Shown in pieces: positions 15,783-22,716 of a stretch of 23,958 nucleotides of DNA (position 1 is the first letter of the stretch; every line of letters begins with the position of its first letter). The position numbers and the translations under genes were made by a program. The notes below the pieces were generated by a model. The model saw only the letters and a list, made by a program, of their open reading frames with translations. It made no database searches and had not been told where the DNA came from. Origin of the DNA: Bacteroidales bacterium (GTDB taxonomy: Bacteria > Bacteroidota > Bacteroidia > Bacteroidales > WCHB1-69). The stretch is taken from contig DUOL01000236.1 in NCBI GenBank assembly GCA_012838875.1, positions 1 to 23,958 on the forward strand, read 5' to 3'.

Positions 15783-17003
15783 ATGAGACAAAAAAGTAAA
15801 AATTGGTTTTTTCTTTTTCTTGGCAATTTCCTAGGCGTCTTTAACGACAACTTTCTTAAACATGCCATTGTTTTTGTATCAATGAGTTGGGCTTTACCTC
15901 GTTGGCTCACTACCTCGCAGATTATTGCCGCCGTCTCCGCCTCATTGCTCATTCCATATCTTTTATTTTCTCCCCTTGCCGGACAATTAACCAAAAAGTA
16001 TGACAATCAAAAACTATTTACACTTTTCAAAGTGTTAGAGATTCCCGTTTTACTTCTCGCCGCTCTCGCTTTCTATTATCAATGGATATTTTTTGCCATT
16101 TTTCTTGTATTAATCATGGGGATTTTAACTTGTCTATATTCACCGGCAAAATATAGTTTAATCAGAGAAATAAGCAAAAGTGAGGAAAATGCTTTCGGAA
16201 GCGGCATGCTTGAAGCGATGGCTTTTTTGGGAATTTTACTCGCAACAATTGCCGCCTCTTTTCTCTCCGACCATTATCAATTTAAAATTTTAATTTTCAC
16301 CTTTTTAGGCGTAGGTATCTTAGGATTAATCAGCGCCTATAGTATCAAAGTTGACAAAATAAATAAAGAAGAGAAGAAACGTTCGCAAAACGGATTTATA
16401 GCTTTTATAAAAAATAATTGGGAAGTTGCTAAAAATCACCGTTTAATTCGTCAGGCAATTATAGGATATGCTATTTTTTGGTCAATTGCGGGCCTATTAC
16501 AAATGAATTTAATTATTCATAGCAAAAACGTTTTTAATTGTAGCAACTCGATGATTGGCATTATCATGGGCATTGCCGCAATAGGAATTATAATCGGCTG
16601 TTCACTTGCCGCAAGAATCATTAAAAAGAAATTTTATATTATCTCCATTTTTAGTAGCACTTTATTAATAAGCTTACTGTTAATTGCCATAATTTATGGC
16701 AACCTCAATATTTCACTATTTAGCACTGCTATATTCTTTATCGCCTTTGCAGGCGGTTTTTTTCAAGTCCCCTGCCTCGCTATGATACAAAATATAAATA
16801 TTGGTAATAAGTTAGGTGATATTATGGCATTTCTCAACTTTATAACCTTCCTTTTCATCCTTATTTTCACACTCCTATTCTCCATTATCACAAAACTTTC
16901 CGATGATAATAGCTTTGCCGTATTCGCTCTAATGCTGATTTTAAGTTTAGGTGTCGTTTTCTATATTCTTTTTTATTTGTTTAGACGAAAAATTTATTCT
17001 TGA
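15783..17003 (+). CDS. LplT-like MFS transporter (lysophospholipid flipping)
   Basis: A 406-residue major facilitator with about 12 hydrophobic segments. I start it at the ATG at 15783, not the TTG just before it. G-N-F-L-G-V-F-N-D-N-F-L-K (about 13-25) and Y-S-P-A-K-Y in the first half match the LplT/Aas family, which moves lysophospholipids across the inner membrane for re-acylation. No acyltransferase domain is fused and none is adjacent. The 10-base gap to the PagL-like gene implies co-transcription and suggests a shared role in lipid turnover; the true substrate is inferred. Confidence 0.78.
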   Translation: MRQKSKNWFFLFLGNFLGVFNDNFLKHAIVFVSMSWALPRWLTTSQIIAAVSASLLIPYLLFSPLAGQLTKKYDNQKLFTLFKVLEIPVLLLAALAFYYQWIFFAIFLVLIMGILTCLYSPAKYSLIREISKSEENAFGSGMLEAMAFLGILLATIAASFLSDHYQFKILIFTFLGVGILGLISAYSIKVDKINKEEKKRSQNGFIAFIKNNWEVAKNHRLIRQAIIGYAIFWSIAGLLQMNLIIHSKNVFNCSNSMIGIIMGIAAIGIIIGCSLAARIIKKKFYIISIFSSTLLISLLLIAIIYGNLNISLFSTAIFFIAFAGGFFQVPCLAMIQNINIGNKLGDIMAFLNFITFLFILIFTLLFSIITKLSDDNSFAVFALMLILSLGVVFYILFYLFRRKIYS

Positions 17004-17055
17004 CTTTTTTACACTTTTTTATTTGAAAACTATGATAGAGTTTAAAAAAATAGTG

Positions 17056-17063
17056 TATTTTTG
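17056..17063 (+). promoter_or_regulatory. -7 promoter element (TATTTTTG) of the CAU tRNA
   Basis: Exact TAnnTTTG in the context ATAGTG-TATTTTTG-CA, 27 bases before the tRNA. It is also the only visible promoter for the barrel gene that follows. Confidence 0.65.
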
Positions 17064-17090
17064 CAATCGCAATTCTGAAAAAGAGTAGCA

Positions 17091-17164
17091 GGTCCCTTAG
17101 CTCAGACGGTTAGAGCACCTGACTCATAATCAGGGGGTCCTTGGTTCGATCCCAAGAGGGACCA
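17091..17164 (+). tRNA. tRNA with CAU anticodon (Ile2 or elongator Met)
   Basis: A 74-base cloverleaf. The acceptor is GGTCCCT/AGGGACC with discriminator A. The D arm is GCTC..GAGC. The anticodon stem CCTGA/TCAGG holds loop CTCATAA (anticodon CAU), and the T arm is CTTGG-TTCGATC-CCAAG. CCA is not encoded. The initiator is unlikely because the first pair is matched. The acceptor start GGnCCCT resembles lysidine-modified tRNA-Ile2 more than elongator tRNA-Met, but I cannot settle it. Confidence 0.93.
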
Positions 17165-17170
17165 CTTTTG

Positions 17171-17785
17171 ATGAAAAAGAACCTTCTTATAATTTTCTTT
17201 TCTATTATCCTTTTTTCCCTTCAAGGACAATCTTTTAAGGGAGGCGTACGTCTTGGCTTTTCAAGTTCCCAAATTTCAGGAGATGAACTTGCCGGTTTTA
17301 ACAAATTTGGAGCATATACCGGAATATTTACCAATTTCCCTATTTCAAAAAATATGCAATGGAAAATCCAAGCTGAACTCAACTTCATAATGAAGGGAAG
17401 TAGTATGTTTCTTAGAGCAAATGCCGACAATGAGGTCCCTAATCAGTACATTTTGACAATGTTATACACGGAAACCCCATTTTTAGTAAAATATTCTCCG
17501 AAACCATGGGTGGAACTTGAGTTAGGACCGGCAATCAATTTTTTATTTTATTCACATGAAAAAGATTCTAACGGCAAAATACCCGCCCGCCAACGCTTCC
17601 GAATTTTTGAACTAGCCGGAATCGGAGGCATCTCCTTTATTGTGAAAGAAAATTTTGGTATTAATTTACGCTATTCTAACTCTCTACTACCTGTCCGCGT
17701 TCCTGACGGAAATCATTCACAATATAGAATGCGATACAAACAATTTAATTCCGTACTTACTTGTAGCCTCTTTTATCAATTTTAA
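17171..17785 (+). CDS. PorT-family-like outer-membrane beta-barrel protein
   Basis: A 204-residue small barrel. The ATG at 17171 gives a clean signal peptide (1-20, S-L-Q-G-Q). A longer reading that starts inside the tRNA is rejected. Mature part: G-G-V-R-L-G-F-S, alternating strands and a terminal phenylalanine (F-Y-Q-F), fitting the 'outer membrane beta-barrel' families common in Bacteroidota; the role is unknown. It starts six bases after the tRNA 3' end with no promoter between, so it is probably expressed as a tRNA-mRNA co-transcript and would be left almost leaderless after tRNA processing. It converges on the LuxR-type gene with five bases between. Confidence 0.85.
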   Translation: MKKNLLIIFFSIILFSLQGQSFKGGVRLGFSSSQISGDELAGFNKFGAYTGIFTNFPISKNMQWKIQAELNFIMKGSSMFLRANADNEVPNQYILTMLYTETPFLVKYSPKPWVELELGPAINFLFYSHEKDSNGKIPARQRFRIFELAGIGGISFIVKENFGINLRYSNSLLPVRVPDGNHSQYRMRYKQFNSVLTCSLFYQF

Positions 17786-17790
17786 CCCTT

Positions 17791-18399
17791 TTATCTGTAA
17801 AAAGAGTGCTCTATTGAAATTAACTTGTTAGAAATTGCATAAATAGTCAACCCCGAACGACTTTTAATTCCGGTCTTCTCCGTAATTTTTTTCCTGTGAG
17901 AAATAACAGTATGAATACTTATGCATAATTTATCGGCAATCTCCTTATTGGATAATCCTGAAGCAATGTGAATTAAAACTTCTTTCTCCCTCTCCGAAAG
18001 CGCTTCCGCCGTTGAACCTTCATGAATGTTTGCTATAGAATCTACTAATTTATGAATAAATGAAGAAAAGGTTGCAAAATCATCGGTAATGGATATTTTA
18101 TCGTCAAATAGACGGATAATCTCCTTCGGATAATACTGATAAACAATAGCTACGAAATGAGAGTTCGAACATTTTTGTTGTAATCTATGAAATTGATTTT
18201 TCTCCGCTTGAGCAAAATAGGGATTAAGTATCAAAATATGAAAGGGCTCATTTTCGACAATTTCTAAAAGAGTACAAATATTTTCAAATCTGCTAACTTG
18301 AATCTGTTTGTTAGTTTTATTAAGAAAAAGCTGTAACCCTTCAAAAATAATATCGGAAGGTTCAACAATAGCAATACTTATTTTAACTTCTTTTCTCAT
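17791..18399 (-). CDS. LuxR-type regulator with degenerate receiver domain
   Basis: A 202-residue protein: N-terminal ~1-120 with a CheY-like pattern (I-S-I-A-I-V-E-P, then I-L-I-L-N-P) and C-terminal LuxR/NarL helix-turn-helix 134-190 (L-S-E-R-E-K-E-V-L, N-K-E-I-A-D-K-L, T-V-x-x-H). The usual phosphoacceptor aspartate is Asn59 and the acidic pair at the start is absent, so ordinary phosphorylation is unlikely. Its ATG overlaps the stop of the hemerythrin gene (ATGA), showing translational coupling. A signal passed from the hemerythrin protein is a reasonable guess. Confidence 0.85.
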   Translation of the reverse strand: MRKEVKISIAIVEPSDIIFEGLQLFLNKTNKQIQVSRFENICTLLEIVENEPFHILILNPYFAQAEKNQFHRLQQKCSNSHFVAIVYQYYPKEIIRLFDDKISITDDFATFSSFIHKLVDSIANIHEGSTAEALSEREKEVLIHIASGLSNKEIADKLCISIHTVISHRKKITEKTGIKSRSGLTIYAISNKLISIEHSFYR

Positions 18400-19094
18400 C
18401 TATTTTCCAAATTTATAATAAGAGGTATCAATATATTATCTTCAACGTAAGAGTGAAGATATAGGTCATGTTCAACCTCCGATAACGAAACTAACAATTT
18501 ACGGCGACCAACCATATCTTTCTCTAATTCAATATGCTTAATCAATAAATTTTTCATTTCCAATATTTTATACTCAATATCCGTATGCCGCTTTTTATAT
18601 TGATTTATCGAAAATGAATCGTTACTCTCTTTATTATTATCAATCCACCTTTGAATATAAGGGAAAACATACTTTTCTTCGTAGGTCAAATGTTTTTCAA
18701 CTTCCACTAAATACTCTTTATAAAATTGCTTCAAAAGTTTAATCGGCGGCGTATTATTATTTAAAACTATTTTATTAATATGTTGCTCAATCTCAGGAAA
18801 TTTCTCATTCCTAAAATAAAAATGACTATTTTTAAGAAAATTGACTAACGGCAATAAATCGTTCTTAGTAAGCTGCTGTTTTTCAAAGACTTCCCCGTAG
18901 AGATAGAGTTGCAAAATGAGAATAAAAAGTTGTGTTGAAATTTGATTTTGTTCACAGATTTGCCGAATCGTATCTTTATGAACCACTATATTGAGTCCGA
19001 AATGCTCCATCATTAACAATAATTGAGGATTATCCAGAATCAAATCAGACAAAATGGTATCGGGTGAAATAGACTGTTTTATTGTTTTTTTCAT
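18396..19094 (-). CDS. YtfE/RIC-like hemerythrin-domain protein
   Basis: A 232-residue cytoplasmic helical protein with the di-iron ligand set of the RIC family. H91, H135, E139, H170, H214 and E218 have nearly the spacing of YtfE (H84, H129, E133, H160, H204, E208). The N-terminal ~70 residues resemble the ScdA_N module (T-I-L-S-D-L-I-L-D-N-P-Q then an F-G-L stretch) but lack the Cys-Cys pair of YtfE/ScdA. RIC proteins help repair iron-sulfur clusters after nitric oxide or oxygen damage. Here the overlap with a LuxR-type gene makes an O2/NO sensing role equally likely. The peroxiredoxin gene lies just upstream but is separated by a terminator. Confidence 0.85.
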   Translation of the reverse strand: MKKTIKQSISPDTILSDLILDNPQLLLMMEHFGLNIVVHKDTIRQICEQNQISTQLFILILQLYLYGEVFEKQQLTKNDLLPLVNFLKNSHFYFRNEKFPEIEQHINKIVLNNNTPPIKLLKQFYKEYLVEVEKHLTYEEKYVFPYIQRWIDNNKESNDSFSINQYKKRHTDIEYKILEMKNLLIKHIELEKDMVGRRKLLVSLSEVEHDLYLHSYVEDNILIPLIINLENR

Positions 19095-19143
19095 TTTTTA
19101 AAGTTCTAATAAAAATATTGCATCGTTTTAATATTATTAATAA

Positions 19144-19188
19144 CAAAAAAAAAGCAGGATTGTTGTTTGAAATAACACGCTCCTGCTC
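19144..19188 (-). terminator. Intrinsic terminator after the peroxiredoxin gene
   Basis: Stem 19153-19159 with 19181-19187 (AGCAGGA/TCCTGCT) with partial pairing inside. On the minus strand the stem is followed by a run of nine T. It ends peroxiredoxin transcription before the hemerythrin gene. Confidence 0.85.
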
Positions 19189-19218
19189 CAAACAAATTAA
19201 ATATATTAACTTGGTGTT

Positions 19219-19929
19219 TTACTTTTTAAGAATTTTCTTTAAAATAGTATCCTTATCTATTTTTTTAGTACAGAAAAACCAATCGTAACATTTAAGGTCT
19301 TCATCTTTCCCCTCCATTCTATCCTTAGCCGCTCCGCAAGTTCCGCCTGTAGGCACAATCACCTCATCACCCGGACGCCAATCCGCAGGCGTGGCAATCC
19401 CAAACTTATCAGCCGTCTGCAAGGCAATAACTACACGATAAAGTTCGTCAAAGTTACGTCCTAAACTGAGCGGATAATAGAGAATCGTTCTGATAATTCC
19501 CTGTGGGTCAATAACAAAAACAGCTCGCACCGCTTTCGTATTACTTTCACCCGGCATCATCATCCCATATTTCGTGGCAACTTCCATCGTAATATCCTCA
19601 ATCAAAGGGAATTTCACTTCAACATTTTTCATTCCTTTATAATCAATCTTTTCTTTTATGGTTCTTAACCAAGCAATATGGCTAAACAATCCATCAACGG
19701 AAAGCCCAACCAATTTACAATTTGCTTCCTCAAACTTAGTCTGCAAAGTTGCAAAAGTCATAAATTCAGACGTGCAAACCGGGGTAAAGTCGGCAGGATG
19801 ACTGAAAAGAATAACCCAACTCCCTTTATAATCAGAAGGGAAATTAATCTCACCTTGTGTGGTAATCGCTTTAAACTCAGGAGCTTTGTCTCCAATTCTT
19901 GGCATTGAATAAACTACATTTTCTTCCAT
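19219..19929 (-). CDS. Peroxiredoxin, Prx6-like with C-terminal cysteines
   Basis: A 236-residue thiol peroxidase that reduces hydrogen and alkyl peroxides in the cytoplasm. The peroxidatic Cys52 lies in P-A-D-F-T-P-V-C, with T49 in place and the supporting Arg135 in R-A-V-F-V-I-D. Length and the C-terminal extension match the Prx6 group found in archaea and anaerobes; further cysteines C198, C214 and C220 lie in the tail, and the C214-x5-C220 pair recalls the resolving cysteines of archaeal members. No reductase gene (AhpF, TrxB, rubrerythrin) is nearby. The neighbourhood (hemerythrin, LuxR-type) is consistent with oxidative stress. I found no clear promoter element. Confidence 0.93.
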   Translation of the reverse strand: MEENVVYSMPRIGDKAPEFKAITTQGEINFPSDYKGSWVILFSHPADFTPVCTSEFMTFATLQTKFEEANCKLVGLSVDGLFSHIAWLRTIKEKIDYKGMKNVEVKFPLIEDITMEVATKYGMMMPGESNTKAVRAVFVIDPQGIIRTILYYPLSLGRNFDELYRVVIALQTADKFGIATPADWRPGDEVIVPTGGTCGAAKDRMEGKDEDLKCYDWFFCTKKIDKDTILKKILKK

Positions 19930-20295
19930 AATTTTATATTTTTAAAAATGACTCTTTTAAAATTTAACTTGCTATCCTATTTTGAAAAAAACAACAGAGC
20001 CATAAAATTGATTTTTTCAAACATAAACTCATTTTTCTTCTGTTTCTACTTCCATAACAACAAAAAAGAGAAATGGTTCATTGCCAAACTAACATTGTTA
20101 ATTTTTCTCATCATTAGTCGTAATTTTCTGATTTATAACTTTTTATATAAGATATTTATAATATTAATTAGGGCGCCGACCCCGAGCGTAGCGAGGGGGC
20201 ACGCCCTAATTAATATTAAAATTATTATGATTCTTTTAGTGCGCTAAATAAACTGAAATAAAATCATAACTGATTGAAAATCAAAGACACACCTC
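19930..20295. other. Gene-free AT-rich spacer holding the second palindrome
   Basis: A 366-base gap between the peroxiredoxin start and the end of the RarA-SprF frame. Apart from the palindrome at 20159-20218 it is very AT-rich. The only open frame (19948-20247) is lysine-, phenylalanine- and isoleucine-rich, runs across the palindrome and looks non-coding. A small TTTAG/CTAAA hairpin lies near 20236-20250. Confidence 0.7.
20159..20218 (+). repeat. Dispersed GC-rich palindrome, copy 2, with extended AT arms
   Basis: A 17-base left arm (20159-20175) is the exact reverse complement of 20202-20218. Between them lies the same 26-base GC-rich core as in copy 1, with one loop change. The near-perfect 60-base foldback stands in the gap after the RarA-SprF frame on the minus strand and could stabilise or end that transcript, though no T-run follows it on that strand. 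Confidence 0.88.
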
Positions 20296-21339
20296 TTACA
20301 TAATATCGAACGGGCAGGGTTCACGCCCGGCAGATTTAATCGCAACTCGTCTAAAAATGTACATGAGCGACAACTCCACGCCGCCACGTACATGAGAGGC
20401 ACGCGTTAACGTGGAAATATTAAAATCGTAACTGATACCGAATTTGCAATTTTGCCAACGCGTGGTTAAGATTAATATTAACGCATCATTCCAACGATAA
20501 AAAGTTCCTACTCCGAAGGTAATTTGCGAATCGCGTTTATCGGCAAAAAGATACTCCAGGTTAACCCCGAAATTCACCTCGTAAAAGCGTCTTTGAAAGG
20601 AAGTAAATATCATAGGATTAAGCAATAACGACTCGCTAACGGGAAAGGTAGAGGAAAAATAGAGATTCGTACGTACGGGCAGGCGAACTAAACTACTATT
20701 TTCAAATGACATTCGAGGTTGATTGAGATGACTCGCGGAAACACCTGCTATAAAGGACGTTGCGGAGGAAGCAAAGAAACTCCAATTGGCTCCTAATCCC
20801 CAATCGAAAAAGAGAATTTTACTTTTTGGAAAGTTTTCCGTTATCGGATTATCGGCACTGTAATAACCATGTTGATATTGTTCATCGAAAGTAAGTGCAT
20901 CATAGTTGAGCATTCGTTGCTGAATCCCGCAATAGCCTCCGATGGAGAGTTTGTGACGATTTCGTCTATCTAAACTTTTTACAAAAGCCATACTCAAAAG
21001 AGGCTGAAAAGTGGTGTAGTAAGAATCCCCTGCCCTATCCACGTTAATAAGCAATCCCAAACCTATCAGCTCTCTACGTTGATTGTTTTTGTAAACGGGT
21101 GCGTCGAAACTTCCTGAAAAGGTGAGAAACGGCTTGGTAACGGAGAGCCACTGCGTTTTTTGATTGATCCCTGCACGGCAAATGCCATCAATAACGCCCG
21201 TTAAGGCAGGATTAAGATTCAGCGGCGCAAGATTGAATTGTGAATAATGTATATCTTGCCCTATGAGTTTAAAAAAAAAGGAGAAACTGAGAAGCAGTAA
21301 GAAGATGTAACGATATTTATTTTTCCAACAATTTTTCAA
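20296..21339 (-). CDS. PorP/SprF-type protein, possible separate product from an internal TTG
   Basis: Alternative reading of the second half of the run-on frame. From the TTG at 21339-21337 (codon 414 of the long frame) a 347-residue preprotein results: basic n-region, hydrophobic core, cleavage near I-G-Q/D-I-H, then the PorP/SprF core of about 320 residues ending C-P-F-D-I-M. This is the normal length and layout for the family, in which members sit in the outer membrane and help attach gliding or secretion machinery or cargo. No ATG or GTG is available between the end of RarA and the signal. TTG starts do occur in this genome (galE). Whether this start is used is unknown. Confidence 0.5.
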   Translation of the reverse strand: MKNCWKNKYRYIFLLLLSFSFFFKLIGQDIHYSQFNLAPLNLNPALTGVIDGICRAGINQKTQWLSVTKPFLTFSGSFDAPVYKNNQRRELIGLGLLINVDRAGDSYYTTFQPLLSMAFVKSLDRRNRHKLSIGGYCGIQQRMLNYDALTFDEQYQHGYYSADNPITENFPKSKILFFDWGLGANWSFFASSATSFIAGVSASHLNQPRMSFENSSLVRLPVRTNLYFSSTFPVSESLLLNPMIFTSFQRRFYEVNFGVNLEYLFADKRDSQITFGVGTFYRWNDALILILTTRWQNCKFGISYDFNISTLTRASHVRGGVELSLMYIFRRVAIKSAGREPCPFDIM

Positions 21340-22578
21340 ATATTTTCTAAGTTCGTTTTCACGCCGATTATCCTGTGGTTCATAAAATTTCTTCCCGCTA
21401 ATGGATTGCGGTAAAAATTCTTGCTCAACAAAATTGTTTTCAAACTGATGCGCATATTGATAGTTTTTACCATAATTAAGCTCTTTCATCAAGGCTGTCG
21501 GCGCATTTCGCAAATGTAGAGGAACCGGAAGATTGCCGGTTTTTTCAACCCACTGCATAGCATCCTCTATCGCCAAATAAGAAGCGTTGCTTTTAGGCGA
21601 TGAAGCAAGATAAATAGCGGTTTGAGATAACACAATTCGCCCTTCGGGAAGTCCTATCTGATGCACGGCTTGAAAACAGTTATTGGCAAGCAACAGAGCA
21701 TTCGGATTCGCATTTCCGATATCTTCAACAGCTAAAATAATCATTCTTCGAGCAATAAAAAGTGGGTCTTCGCCTGCCATAAGCATACGTGCTAACCAAT
21801 AAACCGCCGCATTCGGGTCGCTGCCGCGAATAGATTTGATAAAAGCTGAAATAATATCGTAATGATTTTCCCCTTTCTTATCATATAAAAGTAAATTTTG
21901 TTGAATAATCTTTAATACTAATTCATTATTTATCAACAACTTACCCTTTTCGCTTCGGAGTAATGTCGTTACAATAAGTTCAATTGCATTAATTAATTTA
22001 CGAGCGTCCCCACCAGATATTTGTAAGAGAGCTTCATTTTCTGCAATTTCTATAGAACAGTTCAACTCTTTCTCTAAAAAATCGGTTGCCCGAGTAATAA
22101 TTTTTTCTAGGGACGATTTATCCAGAGTTTTCAACACATAAACTTGGCAACGCGACAGTAAGGGGCTAATAACTTCAAAAGAGGGATTTTCCGTAGTTGC
22201 ACCGATGAGCGTAACTACTCCTTTTTCAACAGCGCCGAGCAAAGAATCTTGTTGTGACTTACTAAAACGGTGTATTTCATCAATAAAGAGCAATGTTTTA
22301 TTAGAGGATTCTTCCGCCTTTTGAAAAATCTCTCTAATATCTTTCACGCCCGAATTAATAGCACTTAACATATAAAAATCCATATCCGTTAATTTCGCCA
22401 TAAGAAAAGCAAGTGTAGTCTTTCCAACGCCGGGCGGTCCCCATAAAATCATAGAATGTAGTGCCTTATTCTCAATCGCTGTTCGCAAAATACCGCCCTC
22501 ACCTAAAAGGTGGGATTGCCCAATATAATCTTCAAGGGCTTGAGGACGTAGCAGTTCGGCTAATGGCTTGGCTAACAT
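20296..22578 (-). CDS. rarA: RarA ATPase fused in frame to a PorP/SprF-type membrane protein
   Basis: A 760-codon open frame with two complete proteins. Residues 1-424 are RarA/MgsA, a cytoplasmic clamp-loader-like AAA+ ATPase acting at stalled replication forks: Walker A G-P-P-G-V-G-K-T (47-54), Walker B F-I-D-E-I-H (98-103), sensor G-A-T-T-E-N-P (126-132), S-R-C with likely finger R143, ending R-R-E-N-E-L-R-K-Y-L-K then K-N-K-Y-R-Y where orthologues stop. No stop follows. Residues 425-440 form a hydrophobic, Phe-rich signal (likely cut near G-Q/D-I-H at 441). Residues 441-760 are a PorP/SprF-family type IX secretion protein (H-Y-S-Q-F-N-L-A-P-L-N-L-N-P-A-L-T-G; terminal E-P-C-P-F). A TTG at codon 414 could start the second protein alone. 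It has its own -7 element. Confidence 0.85.
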   Translation of the reverse strand: MLAKPLAELLRPQALEDYIGQSHLLGEGGILRTAIENKALHSMILWGPPGVGKTTLAFLMAKLTDMDFYMLSAINSGVKDIREIFQKAEESSNKTLLFIDEIHRFSKSQQDSLLGAVEKGVVTLIGATTENPSFEVISPLLSRCQVYVLKTLDKSSLEKIITRATDFLEKELNCSIEIAENEALLQISGGDARKLINAIELIVTTLLRSEKGKLLINNELVLKIIQQNLLLYDKKGENHYDIISAFIKSIRGSDPNAAVYWLARMLMAGEDPLFIARRMIILAVEDIGNANPNALLLANNCFQAVHQIGLPEGRIVLSQTAIYLASSPKSNASYLAIEDAMQWVEKTGNLPVPLHLRNAPTALMKELNYGKNYQYAHQFENNFVEQEFLPQSISGKKFYEPQDNRRENELRKYLKNCWKNKYRYIFLLLLSFSFFFKLIGQDIHYSQFNLAPLNLNPALTGVIDGICRAGINQKTQWLSVTKPFLTFSGSFDAPVYKNNQRRELIGLGLLINVDRAGDSYYTTFQPLLSMAFVKSLDRRNRHKLSIGGYCGIQQRMLNYDALTFDEQYQHGYYSADNPITENFPKSKILFFDWGLGANWSFFASSATSFIAGVSASHLNQPRMSFENSSLVRLPVRTNLYFSSTFPVSESLLLNPMIFTSFQRRFYEVNFGVNLEYLFADKRDSQITFGVGTFYRWNDALILILTTRWQNCKFGISYDFNISTLTRASHVRGGVELSLMYIFRRVAIKSAGREPCPFDIM

Positions 22579-22599
22579 GATAAAGAGTTATACTTTTGA

Positions 22600-22607
22600 C
22601 AAAAATA
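22600..22607 (-). promoter_or_regulatory. -7 promoter element (TATTTTTG) of rarA
   Basis: Exact TAnnTTTG on the minus strand, 21 bases before the rarA ATG; a TAATTTTTG lies just upstream as a near match. Confidence 0.6.
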
Positions 22608-22680
22608 CAAAAATTATAGATTATTCATTTTTTTACTCACTAATTTTGCTTTTTAATCGTTACTAATTCTAGAAAAATAA

Positions 22681-22688
22681 TATCTTTG
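22681..22688 (+). promoter_or_regulatory. -7 promoter element (TATCTTTG) of batB
   Basis: Exact TAnnTTTG, 28 bases before the batB ATG. It indicates that batB starts its own transcript, divergent from rarA. Confidence 0.6.
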
Positions 22689-22716
22689 TACTACTGTAAA
22701 TATTTCATTTATTATT

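Noticed and set aside
17141..17170. Outer-membrane protein start inside the tRNA T arm
   Set aside because: The sequence is fully explained by the tRNA; the signal peptide begins at ATG 17171.
19948..20247. 99-residue open frame between the peroxiredoxin and rarA-sprF genes
   Set aside because: Low-complexity F/I/K/N-rich product, runs through the palindromic repeat, no start signal; probably non-coding.
20310..20335. Third copy of the GC-rich repeat near the end of the SprF-like frame
   Set aside because: It shares only a short GGGCGTG-like stretch and a 5-bp stem, and it encodes the conserved C-P-F end of the family.
21271..21279. Simple homopolymer miscount explaining the RarA-SprF fusion
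   Set aside because: With eight or ten T the signal-peptide half loses its hydrophobic reading or has no start codon, so nine T gives the only sensible protein; still worth checking in reads.
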